Positions 17,396-27,253 of a stretch of 33,664 nt of DNA are shown here, piece by piece; positions within the stretch are counted from its first letter, which is position 1; each line of letters starts with the position of its first letter. The stretch comes from Melioribacter roseus. GTDB taxonomy: Bacteria > Bacteroidota > Ignavibacteria > Ignavibacteriales > Melioribacteraceae. The notes beneath the pieces are model-generated. The model saw only the letters and a program-made list of their open reading frames with translations, did not search any database and was not told the origin of the DNA. Where the stretch lies: positions 1-33,664 of the forward strand of contig DYLN01000022.1 in NCBI GenBank assembly GCA_020722085.1, written 5' to 3'. The translations under genes and the position numbers were made by a program.

Positions 17396-18997
17396 ATGAA
17401 CGGATTCCCGATACTAACTTTTATAACCTTTCTCCCGATTTTAGGGATGATTGTTATTTTGTTCCTGCCAAAAGACCAGTATAGATCAATCAGGTATACT
17501 GCTTTGATTGTTACTGCAATTCAGGTATTACTTGCTGTTGTATTACTGGCGAATTACAATTATTCGGCAGCCGGCATTTTTGATGCAAAATCATTTCAGT
17601 TTATCGAAAAATTCAGATGGATTGAAATCAGCGGAATTTCCTGGCTCGGCACAATAAAAATTGATTACTTTCTCGGCATAGATGGTATTAGCATGCCGCT
17701 GCTTCTTCTTACGGCTATTATCACTTTAATAGCAACAATCTCATCATGGAATATTGAGAAAGCCGTCAAAGGTTATTTCATAATGTTTCTGCTGCTTGAT
17801 ACCGGCATGATGGGAGTTTTTGTTGCGCTTGATTTTTTCCTCTTCTACATTTTCTGGGAATTGATGCTTCTTCCTATGTACTTTTTAATTGGTATTTGGG
17901 GCGGACCAAGAAAAGAATATGCAGCTATTAAGTTTTTTATTTACACTTTGCTCGGAAGCGTATTTATTCTTTTGGTTATGATTGGACTTTATTTTAGTGC
18001 ACAGGAAACTTTAGCTGACGGATCAAAGGTATTTACATTTAACTTGTTAGCTCTTATGAATCCTCAAAACTTCACCGCAACAGGAATTCTTTCACCGATT
18101 AATCCGCATAATCTAAGGCTTATTGCTTACATTGCACTTTTTGCCGGATTCGCTATTAAAATACCGATGTTCCCTTTTCATACCTGGCTTCCTGATGCTC
18201 ACGTTGAAGCGCCTACACCAATAAGTGTAATACTTGCCGGTGTTCTATTAAAAATGGGAACTTACGGAATACTCAGGGTCAGCTATCCCATTTTTCCAGA
18301 GATTACTCGAGAACTGATGTGGTATATTGGCTTATTCGGAATGATCAACATTGTATACGGTGCTCTTGTTGCGATGGCTCAAAAAGATTTTAAGAAACTT
18401 ATAGCTTATTCTTCTATCTCACACATGGGTTATGTTCTGCTTGGTATGGCTTCTTTAAGTACAACCGGAGTAAATGGTGCGGTACTTCAAATGTTCAACC
18501 ATGGCACTATCACCGCAATGCTCTTTTTAATTGTGGGCGTTGTTTACGACAGAGCTCATACAAGAGGGCTCAACGATTTTGGAGGACTGGCAGTACAGAT
18601 GCCTGCTTACACCGGATTTGTTACTGTAGCTTTTTTTGCTGCAATCGGACTGCCAAGCTTAAGCGGATTTATTTCGGAAGCATTAGTATTTATCGGCGCT
18701 TTCGGCACAGATTCAATCAGAACGTTAACAATCATTTCAACACTTGGAATTTTACTTGGAGCAGGCTACATGCTGTGGACACTGCAAAGAGTTTTTCTCG
18801 GCAAACTGAATGAAAAATGGACTTCCCTTCCGGATTTGGAACCGAGAGAATATGTAATGTTTGTCCCCTTAACAGCAATAATCATTTTCCTTGGTGTTTA
18901 TCCGTCTGCTATGCTCGACATAATGAATACTTCCGTGAATACACTTGTAAATGTTGTTAACAATGGAATTCATACAATAACTTTAGGCGGATTATAA
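17396..18997 (+). CDS. nuoM: NADH-quinone oxidoreductase subunit M
   Basis: NuoM of 533 aa, an antiporter-like proton-pumping subunit. It has FYIFWELMLLPMYFLIGIWG with the TM5 glutamate and FPFHTWLPDAHVEAPTPISV. I start at the ATG at 17396, giving MNGFPILTF, rather than an in-frame TTG six bases upstream. The AGGT at 17384-17387 is better spaced for the ATG. The gap from nuoL is 40 bp, the widest in the operon apart from the 4HB cassette. Confidence 0.96.
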   Translation: MNGFPILTFITFLPILGMIVILFLPKDQYRSIRYTALIVTAIQVLLAVVLLANYNYSAAGIFDAKSFQFIEKFRWIEISGISWLGTIKIDYFLGIDGISMPLLLLTAIITLIATISSWNIEKAVKGYFIMFLLLDTGMMGVFVALDFFLFYIFWELMLLPMYFLIGIWGGPRKEYAAIKFFIYTLLGSVFILLVMIGLYFSAQETLADGSKVFTFNLLALMNPQNFTATGILSPINPHNLRLIAYIALFAGFAIKIPMFPFHTWLPDAHVEAPTPISVILAGVLLKMGTYGILRVSYPIFPEITRELMWYIGLFGMINIVYGALVAMAQKDFKKLIAYSSISHMGYVLLGMASLSTTGVNGAVLQMFNHGTITAMLFLIVGVVYDRAHTRGLNDFGGLAVQMPAYTGFVTVAFFAAIGLPSLSGFISEALVFIGAFGTDSIRTLTIISTLGILLGAGYMLWTLQRVFLGKLNEKWTSLPDLEPREYVMFVPLTAIIIFLGVYPSAMLDIMNTSVNTLVNVVNNGIHTITLGGL

Positions 18998-19003
18998 TAA
19001 AGA

Positions 19004-20518
19004 ATGGAACTTAGTAATCTATCGCACTCACTGAACCTTTTATTACCCGAATTGACTTTGTCAATTGCTCTGCTCGTATTGGTTTTGTTTGATTTAATCT
19101 TTCATCACGATAAAAAGATTATTTCATACGTTGCTTTAATTGGTCTGCTTGCAACCGGATTTTTTGTGATCAACCAATTCTCATTAAGCGGATTTGCGTT
19201 CTCTACGGGAAATGAATCTTATAGAAATTTCGGGATGATTACTATCGATTCATTCGGCAGTTTCTTTAAGCTGATAGTTATTGTCGCATCCGTCATTATT
19301 GTTTTCTTTTCACTTTCTTCCGATGAAATCAAAAAAACATCCGAACGAATCGGCGAATACTATGCATTAATATTTGGAATGATACTCGGAATGCTTTTTA
19401 TGATTTCCGCTACAGATCTGATTTTAATTTATCTTTCTGTTGAATTGTTGTCTTTATCTTCTTACGTGCTTGCCGGTTTCACAAAATTAAGAGAAAGAAA
19501 CAGCGAAGCTTCACTTAAATATATGATTTACGGCTCAGTATCCTCCGGTCTAATGTTATTCGGCATCTCACTTGTTTACGGCATGACAGGGACCACAAAT
19601 CTTTACATGATTAATTCTCTGATTCAAATCCCGCATTTGAATTTGTTTACTTTCTCATTTGCTATGATTTTAATTTTTGCAGGAATAGGTTATAAAATTT
19701 CCTCTGCACCGTTCCATTTCTGGACACCTGATGTTTATGAAGGTGCACCAATTACAATAACTGCATTTCTTTCTGTCGCCAGCAAAGCTGCCGGTTTTGC
19801 ATTATTAATTCGATTTGTAAAAATTACTTTTGTCTCTTACATAGATACATCCGGCTTCTGGCAGTTAATCCATGTCTTCGATTGGAAAACATTGATTGTC
19901 GTAATATCAATTTTTACAATGACACTCGGGAATTTTTCGGCACTTTGGCAGGACAATCTAAAAAGAATGCTGGCATATTCGAGCATTGCTCATGCAGGAT
20001 ACATAATGCTGGGACTAGCTGTTCTTTCAAATCAAGGTTTAACAGCTATGTTAATTTATTTTGCTGTTTATCTGCTGATGAACCTCGGCGCATTTCTTGT
20101 TGTAATGCTGATTGCAAATAAGATCAACTCAGAGGAAATTGATGACTATGACGGTCTCGGTTATTCCTCTCCTTTCCTTGCTGCTTCGCTTGCAATATTT
20201 TTAATTTCGCTTACCGGTTTGCCTCCCACTGCTGGATTTATCGGCAAGCTCTATTTATTCGTAGCTCTTGTAGATGCAAACATGATTGGCTTGGCAGTTG
20301 TTGCACTTCTTAATACTGTTGTCTCTCTCTATTATTACGTGAGAGTACTAAAACATATGTATCTCACAAAACCAGAAACTGCGATACCGGAAATAAAAAC
20401 ATCCAAACCAAATACAATTCTTGTTTTGGTTCTTTTAATACCAATTTTCATTTTTGGAATATATTTTACGCCGCTGGTAGATTTAGCAAAAGGATGTATT
20501 ACTATTTTGGGGTTGTAA
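19004..20518 (+). CDS. nuoN: NADH-quinone oxidoreductase subunit N
   Basis: NuoN of 504 aa, the third antiporter-like subunit and last gene of the cluster. It has LIYLSVELLSLSSYVLAGF with the TM5 glutamate, and SAPFHFWTPDVYEGAPITIT, which is diagnostic for NuoN. About 14 membrane segments are expected. It lies 6 bp after nuoM. No NuoE, F or G gene follows, so this locus encodes only the 11 core subunits of the Q and P modules. Confidence 0.97.
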   Translation: MELSNLSHSLNLLLPELTLSIALLVLVLFDLIFHHDKKIISYVALIGLLATGFFVINQFSLSGFAFSTGNESYRNFGMITIDSFGSFFKLIVIVASVIIVFFSLSSDEIKKTSERIGEYYALIFGMILGMLFMISATDLILIYLSVELLSLSSYVLAGFTKLRERNSEASLKYMIYGSVSSGLMLFGISLVYGMTGTTNLYMINSLIQIPHLNLFTFSFAMILIFAGIGYKISSAPFHFWTPDVYEGAPITITAFLSVASKAAGFALLIRFVKITFVSYIDTSGFWQLIHVFDWKTLIVVISIFTMTLGNFSALWQDNLKRMLAYSSIAHAGYIMLGLAVLSNQGLTAMLIYFAVYLLMNLGAFLVVMLIANKINSEEIDDYDGLGYSSPFLAASLAIFLISLTGLPPTAGFIGKLYLFVALVDANMIGLAVVALLNTVVSLYYYVRVLKHMYLTKPETAIPEIKTSKPNTILVLVLLIPIFIFGIYFTPLVDLAKGCITILGL

Positions 20519-20655
20519 AATACTCTACTGAATAGTTTATGTTAAACTTTATCCTATATTAATTCTTTTTACAATCATAAAACTTCTTGCTTTTAGTTGA
20601 TAAAATTTCCCCTTCTCTAAATTTGCTTTTCTTGCATTGCTTTGTTAGTTTAATT

Positions 20656-20671
20656 CGGACTAAAAAAGTCG
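20656..20671 (+). promoter_or_regulatory. candidate Rrf2 operator upstream of its own gene
   Basis: CGGACTAAAAAAGTCG lies six bases before the regulator's ATG and contains the dyad GACT-N5-AGTC (20658-20670). A/T-centred dyads of this kind are typical of Rrf2/IscR-type sites, and its place just ahead of the coding region would allow autorepression. It is seen as a pattern only. Confidence 0.35.
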
Positions 20672-20676
20672 TATTT

Positions 20677-21087
20677 ATGTTAAAGATTGCAAAATCTGTC
20701 GAATATGCGTTATTTGCAATAAAATACATGTCTGAGAAAGAAAATAAAAAATGCTCAAGCGTAGCGGAAATTTCCGAATCTCAAAATATTCCTTTTGATT
20801 TATTGGCAAAGATAATGCAGAAATTGGCTAAAGGCGGAATAATATTATCCACACAAGGAATTAAAGGCGGCTATGTTTTGAATTGCAGACCGGAACAAAT
20901 TTCGCTGAACAGATTAATAAACATTTTGGATAAAAAAATTCAGTTCACCAACTGCATGGTAGATAATCCGACTACTAATGATTGTCATAGAGTTAAGAAT
21001 TGTTGTATAAGAAATCCAATGCAAAAAATACAAAACAGACTTAATGAACTGTTTGATATAACAACCGTACACGATTTAATTCAATAA
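20677..21087 (+). CDS. Rrf2-family Fe-S transcriptional regulator
   Basis: Winged-helix regulator of 136 aa. MLKIAKSVEYALFAIKYMS is the standard Rrf2 N-terminus, so I start at 20677 rather than at the TTG 90 bases upstream. The helix-turn-helix covers about residues 28-65 (SVAEISESQNIPFDLLAKIM ... GGYVL). Cysteines C93, C103, C109 and C110 lie where IscR-type proteins bind an Fe-S cluster, although the first spacing (x9) is wider than in E. coli IscR (x5). It heads a cassette with an A-type Fe-S carrier and superoxide dismutase, suggesting control by Fe-S or oxidative status. Confidence 0.88.
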   Translation: MLKIAKSVEYALFAIKYMSEKENKKCSSVAEISESQNIPFDLLAKIMQKLAKGGIILSTQGIKGGYVLNCRPEQISLNRLINILDKKIQFTNCMVDNPTTNDCHRVKNCCIRNPMQKIQNRLNELFDITTVHDLIQ

Positions 21088-21088
21088 A

Positions 21089-21400
21089 ATGGGTGAAAAA
21101 GTGAAATACCTGGATATGCTGTTAAGCGATAAAAAAACATTTTTCAAGTTTATGCGGATAAAATATCCGCTCTTCTATAACTCAAATATATTTTTGCGGG
21201 ATGTTCAATATGCAATAAGAAGCTACTTTGAGAAAAAAGATATAGAATTAAAATATCCTGAAGCCGAAAAACTTGCCTTCGAGTTTACCGCCGCTCTTGA
21301 AACAGAAAAAGAATTAATTAATCTTGGCAACAATGCGTGGAAAATAAACTTTTCCATAGACGAAAAAACAATCGTTAAAGAAGAAATTCAGGCAGTATAA
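21089..21400 (+). CDS. unknown small protein in the Rrf2-Fe-S-SOD cassette
   Basis: I do not recognise this 103-aa protein. It is soluble, rich in Lys, Glu and Phe, without cysteine or an obvious signal. The N-terminal half is probably helical ([20 protein letters not shown]) and [20 protein letters not shown] lies mid-protein. It starts one base after the regulator's stop and ends 14 bp before the Fe-S carrier gene, so it is surely co-transcribed with them. An in-frame GTG at 21101 preceded by GGGTGA is an alternative start. The position suggests a role in Fe-S or oxidative-stress handling; no activity can be assigned. Confidence 0.7.
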   Translation: MGEKVKYLDMLLSDKKTFFKFMRIKYPLFYNSNIFLRDVQYAIRSYFEKKDIELKYPEAEKLAFEFTAALETEKELINLGNNAWKINFSIDEKTIVKEEIQAV

Positions 21401-21414
21401 AAGGAGAGACAAAA

Positions 21415-21765
21415 ATGAATGAGCAAATAAATATTTCCGAAATAGATATCACCGAAAAAGCAATCAAACAGGTTTTACGAATTAAAGAGGAAAACAACAT
21501 TCCGGCAGAATATGGTTTGAGAGTCGGAGTAAAAGGCGGCGGCTGCTCCGGACTCACATACCAGCTTGGTTTTGACGGCGAACAAAAAGAAGGTGACACA
21601 GTAATTGAAAAGAACGGTTTAAAATTATTCATTGACGGCAAAAGTCTTTTTTACCTTTCCGGTACTGTTCTTGACTTCAGCGACGGCTTAAACGGGAAAG
21701 GATTTGTTTTCAACAACCCCAATGCTAAAAGAACCTGCGGATGCGGTGAATCGTTCGGAGTATAA
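21415..21765 (+). CDS. A-type iron-sulfur carrier (HesB/IscA/ErpA family)
   Basis: Protein of 116 aa of the HesB/IscA family, which carries Fe-S clusters to target apoproteins. The three cluster ligands are present: C44 in [11 protein letters not shown] and C108/C110 in TCGCGESF. It starts after a strong AAAGGAG ribosome binding site. Family members cannot be separated into IscA, SufA and ErpA by this view. It stands between the unknown 103-aa gene and the superoxide dismutase. Confidence 0.93.
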   Translation: MNEQINISEIDITEKAIKQVLRIKEENNIPAEYGLRVGVKGGGCSGLTYQLGFDGEQKEGDTVIEKNGLKLFIDGKSLFYLSGTVLDFSDGLNGKGFVFNNPNAKRTCGCGESFGV

Positions 21766-21788
21766 ATCGTTCAGAAAGGAGAAAAACT

Positions 21789-22517
21789 ATGGATCGGAAA
21801 AAATTTCTGTACACTCTCGGCTTTCTTCCGCTTGCCGGAGGAATTTCGAAAGTAGAAGCTTTAACAAAAAAAATAAATTCATCAATAAATAATAGGAGTA
21901 AAATTATTATGCCTAAATTCGAATTACCCAAACTACCATATTCTTTTGATGCTCTCGAACCGCATATTGATGCGAGGACGATGGAAATTCATCATGATAA
22001 ACATCATGGCGGATACGTTACTAATCTGAATAAAGCTGTAGAAGGTACTGAAATGGAAAAGTTGAGTCTGGAAGAATTGCTCAAAAATGTTTCCAAGTAC
22101 TCTGCTGCTGTAAGAAATAACGGAGGCGGACATTATAACCATTCCATGTTCTGGGTAATTATGGGACCTAAAAAAGGCGGAAAGCCAAGCGGAGCTTTAG
22201 CCGATGCTATAAATGGCACATTCGGTTCGTTTGAAAAATTCAAAGAATTATTATCCGCTGCAGCTGCTTCGCGCTTCGGCTCGGGATGGGCATGGCTGGT
22301 TTCTAATAACGGCAAGCTCGAAATCGGCTCTACCCCGAATCAAGATAATCCGCTTATGGATGTTTCCGAACTAAAAGGATTCCCGATTATGGGCATTGAT
22401 GTTTGGGAACATGCCTATTACTTGAAATATCAAAATAGAAGACCTGAGTACATTTCCAATTGGTGGGACGTTGTAAATTGGGATGAGATTGCCAAGAGAT
22501 TTAAAACGATGGGATAA
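21789..22517 (+). CDS. sodA: Mn/Fe superoxide dismutase with N-terminal signal-like extension
   Basis: Converts superoxide to H2O2 and O2. Metal ligands are H68, H118, D204 and H208 ([21 protein letters not shown]). GSGWAWL and [10 protein letters not shown] favour the manganese or cambialistic type. The frame is 242 aa, but the usual SOD start, [16 protein letters not shown], is at residue 41 (ATG 21909). The first 40 residues have a signal-like shape ([17 protein letters not shown]), resembling a Tat signal without the twin arginine. Both starts have ribosome binding sites: AAAGGAG before 21789, and AGGAG ten bases before 21909. Secreted and cytosolic forms are both possible. Confidence 0.92.
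   Translation: MDRKKFLYTLGFLPLAGGISKVEALTKKINSSINNRSKIIMPKFELPKLPYSFDALEPHIDARTMEIHHDKHHGGYVTNLNKAVEGTEMEKLSLEELLKNVSKYSAAVRNNGGGHYNHSMFWVIMGPKKGGKPSGALADAINGTFGSFEKFKELLSAAAASRFGSGWAWLVSNNGKLEIGSTPNQDNPLMDVSELKGFPIMGIDVWEHAYYLKYQNRRPEYISNWWDVVNWDEIAKRFKTMG
21894..21911 (+). promoter_or_regulatory. internal ribosome binding site and ATG in sod
   Basis: AGGAG at 21894-21898 stands ten bases before the ATG at 21909, which begins MPKFELP, the normal N-terminus of Mn/Fe-SOD. It could give a 202-aa cytosolic enzyme beside the extended form. Confidence 0.45.
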
Positions 22518-22542
22518 ATAATCGGACTTACACACTGCTTAC

Positions 22543-22602
22543 ACCCGGAAGCTTCAGAATTTCGACGTACCATTTTGAACCAAACAAACTTCCGGGTTTT
22601 TT
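22543..22602 (+). terminator. terminator after superoxide dismutase
   Basis: ACCCGGAAG (22543-22551) and CTTCCGGGT (22589-22597) form a perfect 9-bp stem followed by six Ts. The loop is long (37 nt) but the stem is GC-rich and placed 26 bp after the sod stop. Confidence 0.6.
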
Positions 22603-22612
22603 ATATTGTTAA

Positions 22613-22786
22613 CCCAACTTCGACACAATTAAAGGAAAAAACATTGATTCCGTAATTTATTCGCACTTTTATGCTCTCGGTTTTCATTACAGAGCATTTT
22701 AGTATTTCTTTATTCGTTTTTGTTCGATATTTCAGTTTTTGTACTCAACTTTAACCTCGAATTTCTACCATTGTATCAAAGTTGGG
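22613..22786. repeat. 174-bp interval bounded by 17-bp inverted repeats, possible MITE
   Basis: CCCAACTTCGACACAAT (22613-22629) is inverted as ATTGTATCAAAGTTGGG (22770-22786), matching at 15 of 17 positions. The interior is non-coding and A+T-rich. It lies between the convergent sod and atpC genes. It could be a small non-autonomous element or a bidirectional termination structure. Together with the terminator this accounts for most of the 330-bp gap. Confidence 0.4.
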
Positions 22787-22847
22787 CTCGTTGAAAAAAC
22801 AATAGCAATTGAACAAATAATTGCGTTGATGGAAACATTAACTAACA

Positions 22848-23267
22848 TTAAACTGCAGTATATTCACCGGCAAATTTGAGTCTGTTAATTGCTCTTTTCA
22901 ATGAAGCTTCTGCCCTGATAAGATCAATATTTTCTTTATTCCTATTTGCAATTCTTTGCTTTGCTCTTTCCAAAGATTTACGGGCACGTTCAGTATCTAT
23001 CTCATCCTTTAATTCAACACTGTCAGCTAAAACAAGAATAACATTCGAGCGGACTTCAACTGTCCCGCCTCCGGTTGCAAATTCAATCTTACTCCCGTTC
23101 AATTCTTCTACAACTATCTTTCCGATTTCAAATGAACTTAACAAAGGAGCGTGATTAAACAAAACCTGAAAATTTCCGAGCGTTCCAGGAATAAAGACAG
23201 ATTTAACTTTGCCTCTGTATGCGGTTCTGGAAGGGGTAATTATTTCAATATCAATTTCTTTTGTCAT
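22848..23267 (-). CDS. atpC: ATP synthase F1 subunit epsilon
   Basis: Epsilon subunit of 139 aa. The N-terminal beta domain is typical (IITPSRTAYRGKVKSVFIPG, then NHAPLLSSFEIGKI), and the C-terminal helical hairpin is present (ERARKSLERAKQRI ... RAEASLKRAINRL). It couples F1 rotation and restrains ATP hydrolysis. It starts 8 bp after atpD on the same strand. The other ATP synthase genes are not in the window. Confidence 0.95.
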   Translation of the reverse strand: MTKEIDIEIITPSRTAYRGKVKSVFIPGTLGNFQVLFNHAPLLSSFEIGKIVVEELNGSKIEFATGGGTVEVRSNVILVLADSVELKDEIDTERARKSLERAKQRIANRNKENIDLIRAEASLKRAINRLKFAGEYTAV

Positions 23268-23275
23268 GGGAATAA

Positions 23276-24721
<1,446 letters not shown>

Positions 24722-24770
24722 TTAGGAAAGATCGGAGTTAATTCAAAATCTAATGAAAATATTGCTCGAT

Positions 24771-24778
24771 CAAATATA
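24771..24778 (-). promoter_or_regulatory. candidate -7 box for atpDC
   Basis: On the minus strand this reads TATATTTG, a full match to the Bacteroidota -7 element TAnnTTTG, 86 bp before the atpD start. No well-spaced TTG was found upstream, so the call is tentative. Confidence 0.3.
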
Positions 24779-24850
24779 CTCAATCTCACCTTCCAAAAGC
24801 CTATGTGAATTCGATAGAACAACTGATCTATAAAATTGTAGATTTACTCT

Positions 24851-24947
24851 GAGGGTGACTAAAAAGTAATGTTTTTAATATATAAGCCGCGAATTCCGCT
24901 AATTATTTACGAATTTATTGTTGAATAATTATTTTTTGGTCACCCTC
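24851..24947. repeat. MITE-like element B (97 bp), homologous to element A
   Basis: The ends GAGGGTGACTAAAAAGTAAT (24851-24870) and 24928-24947 are inverted repeats matching at 18 of 20 positions. Reverse-complemented, the element aligns with the one at 5123-5256: the same outer GAGGGTGACC-AAAAA arms, an ATTCAACAA stretch near the left arm and AATTCGCGG towards the right. It lies between divergent atpD and a small gene. The two copies differ in length and internal sequence, so the family is old or loosely constrained. Confidence 0.6.
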
Positions 24948-25064
24948 TACAGAACTTTAAAGTGCTATATCGGAATTGAGAAAATATTAAAATGAGTAAT
25001 CTTTTCTTATTCTGAAAAAAGCTTATCTTGCTTCGGGAAATAAAACAATTAGCAAATATCGAAT

Positions 25065-25280
25065 ATGACTGATAAAGAAATATATAAAGCAAGAGTGGAA
25101 GGATTAAATCATATTGTGAAGATGAGGCATAAATATTCATCTAATTCTTTTCTCGAATTATTAAATATAGCGTTCGAAATTTCGTCGAAAAATTCTCCCG
25201 ATTACAAACAGCATCGTAAAAGAAAAATTTTAGAAAAAGCTAAAGTCCGGAAAAGACTAGTTCAATTATATATAAGATGA
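25065..25280 (+). CDS. unknown 71-aa protein ahead of a broken nucleotidyltransferase
   Basis: I do not recognise this small, very basic protein (MTDKEIYKARVEGLNHIV ... HRKRKILEKAKVRKRLVQ). It is probably helical and has no signal or cysteine. Its stop overlaps the next ATG by ATGA at 25277-25280, so the two were translated together. In comparable pairs a small protein precedes an AbiEii/MNT-type nucleotidyltransferase toxin, which makes an antitoxin-like role conceivable but unproven. The ribosome binding site is poor. Confidence 0.5.
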   Translation: MTDKEIYKARVEGLNHIVKMRHKYSSNSFLELLNIAFEISSKNSPDYKQHRKRKILEKAKVRKRLVQLYIR

Positions 25281-25833
25281 ATAATTTCGAGACAGCGCTA
25301 AAAGATATTGATGATTTCTGCCAAACAGAAAAAATTAAATATGCTATAATCGGTGGATTAGAGTTAATTGCACACGATATAAATAAAACAACCGACGATG
25401 TTGATATTAATTTGCTATTGAAACTAGAAGACATGAATATAATCGGTAACAAAATAATCTCAAATTTTAACCTTTCTTTTCTAATCCGTTATCATTTTTT
25501 AATAAGAACTTCGTTCTTCCTGTCATACATAAAAAAACGGGGATAAGTATTGATTTTGCTGCCGGTTTATCAAATTTTGACTACACTGTAGTTAAACGCA
25601 GAAAGGTTAAGGAATTTTATTCGTTAAAACTTCCTTTTGCCACAATAGAAGATTTAATAATATATAAACTTTTTGCTGTGAGAGAAAAAGATATAGTCGA
25701 TTTAAAAGACATAGCAGCAGATTATAAATCTCATATAAATAAAAAATACATTACAATAACACCCAAGGAATTCGAAAAGCTTGAGCGTAAAGACATGCTT
25801 CTCAACTTCCGAAAAATTTTCGGCACCCGATAG
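25277..25833 (+). pseudogene. frameshifted nucleotidyltransferase (AbiEii/MNT-like)
   Basis: The first frame gives YAIIGGLELIAHDINKTTDD followed by VDINLLL, carrying the GG and D-x-D signature of nucleotidyltransferases. It then runs out of register at about 25475-25500. The other frame resumes with NKNFVLPVIHKKTGISIDFA and continues through PFATIEDLIIYKLFAVREKD to LLNFRKIFGTR and a TAG at 25831-25833. The two halves together make one protein of about 185 aa. The break falls in a T-rich stretch (CCTTTCTTTTC), so a one-base indel or a sequencing error are both possible. Confidence 0.7.
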
Positions 25834-25874
25834 ATATTTCTTAATATTTCCTTTCGAAGAGTCCCGCTTCCTCA

Positions 25875-26435
25875 TCAAATATCAACTACAACATTAACCT
25901 TCTCAGCTAGTTCCATTCCTTTTTTTAACGCCTGCTCATTTAAAGGAAGCAAATGATGATACCTGTCAGGCAAAACTTTTTTTAGTCCTTCCAATATAGT
26001 TTCTATTTTTAGTATAGGTTTCTTTTGTAAAAATGCACCAAGAATTATCATATTCATCACTCTATTATTCTTTAGCTTCGTAGCTTCGTTTGCAGCATCG
26101 ACAGGCAAAACATTGATATCCGTTCTTTTAGGCGAATTGATTATTGTGCTTGCTTCATATATTAAAAGTCCATTTTGCTTCACAGAATTTTCGAACTTAT
26201 CAAGCGACGGCTGATTGAGAGCAATCACAGTATCAAATTTTGTTACTATTGGCGAACTAATTTTTTGATCACTAATAATTGTAATACAATTGGCAGTTCC
26301 GCCGCGCATTTCCGGTCCGTAAGAAGGCATCCAGCTCACCTCTTTATTTTCGATAACACCAGCATAGCATAAAGTTTGTCCCAGTGATAAAACACCCTGC
26401 CCGCCGAATCCGGCAATAATTATTTCTTCAGTCAT
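25875..26435 (-). CDS. korC: 2-oxoacid:ferredoxin oxidoreductase, gamma subunit
   Basis: Gamma subunit of 186 aa. It begins EIIIAGFGGQGVLSLGQTL, the family's nucleotide-like GxGGQG motif, and has MPSYGPEMRGGTANCITIIS. It binds the CoA-interacting part of the complex that oxidises a 2-oxoacid to acyl-CoA, CO2 and reduced ferredoxin. It is last of four genes and starts 2 bp after the beta gene. The substrate (2-oxoglutarate or branched-chain 2-oxoacid) is not settled by sequence. Confidence 0.92.
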   Translation of the reverse strand: MTEEIIIAGFGGQGVLSLGQTLCYAGVIENKEVSWMPSYGPEMRGGTANCITIISDQKISSPIVTKFDTVIALNQPSLDKFENSVKQNGLLIYEASTIINSPKRTDINVLPVDAANEATKLKNNRVMNMIILGAFLQKKPILKIETILEGLKKVLPDRYHHLLPLNEQALKKGMELAEKVNVVVDI

Positions 26436-26437
26436 AA

Positions 26438-27253
26438 CTATTCTCCCTTTGCAGCTTTAATTGATTTACCGTCGGGAGATTTCAGGTCCCCGAGCGGATA
26501 GAATGGGAACATATTTTCTTCCAGCCATTTATTTGATTCAAGAGGGGTCATCTTCCAGTTGGAAGGACAATTAGAAACGACCTCAATAAAACACAAACCT
26601 TTTTTCTCTTTCTGATACTGGAAGCTCTTCAGTATTGCTTTTTTTGCTTTTCGAACATTACCAGGTGTATTAACAGCAACACGTGTAGCATAATAAACTC
26701 CCGGTAATTGAGCTATTAAATCGGTAATTTTCAGAGGATGGCCCATTAAAGAAACATTTCTTCCAAATGGTGTTGTCGTAGTTTTCATACCTTCTAAAGT
26801 CGTTGGTGCCATCTGTCCACCGGTCATTCCGTAAATACCGTTATTGATAAACACAATCAAAATATTTTCACCGCGGTTGCAAGTATGCAATGTTTCTCCG
26901 GTTCCGATTGCAGCTAAATCACCATCTCCTTGATAGGAAAAAACATATTTATCAGGCAGAACCCGTTTTATTCCGGTTGCAACAGCAGAAGCTCTGCCAT
27001 GTGCGGCTTCCTGCATATCGATATCGAGATAATTATACGCGAAAACAGAACACCCTACAGGTGCAACACCAATTGTATCTTCTTGAATACCTAATTCATC
27101 AATTGCTTCAGCTAACAGCCTGTGCACTACTCCATGTGCACAGCCAGGACAGTAATGCATTGGTGTATCAAGCAATGTCTTAGGTTTTTCGTAAACAAGA
27201 TTTTCCTGGATACAAATGTTTTCTTCTTCAATTAACATTGTTCTTTCATTCAT
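26438..27253 (-). CDS. korB: 2-oxoacid:ferredoxin oxidoreductase, beta (TPP) subunit
   Basis: Beta subunit of 271 aa holding thiamine pyrophosphate. The TPP and Mg motif is GDGD (109-112) to NNGIYGMTGGQ (137-147). HYCPGCAHGVVHRLL carries the conserved cysteines of the Fe-S cluster region. Its start overlaps the alpha gene's stop by four bases. It acts in the cytosol with subunits alpha, gamma and delta. Confidence 0.94.
   Translation of the reverse strand: MNERTMLIEEENICIQENLVYEKPKTLLDTPMHYCPGCAHGVVHRLLAEAIDELGIQEDTIGVAPVGCSVFAYNYLDIDMQEAAHGRASAVATGIKRVLPDKYVFSYQGDGDLAAIGTGETLHTCNRGENILIVFINNGIYGMTGGQMAPTTLEGMKTTTTPFGRNVSLMGHPLKITDLIAQLPGVYYATRVAVNTPGNVRKAKKAILKSFQYQKEKKGLCFIEVVSNCPSNWKMTPLESNKWLEENMFPFYPLGDLKSPDGKSIKAAKGE

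Noticed and set aside
20587-20676. Longer Rrf2 protein from a TTG start
   Set aside because: The added 30 residues are hydrophobic and unlike the family, and they would cover the operator-like dyad; MLKIAKSVEYALFAIKYM is the normal start.
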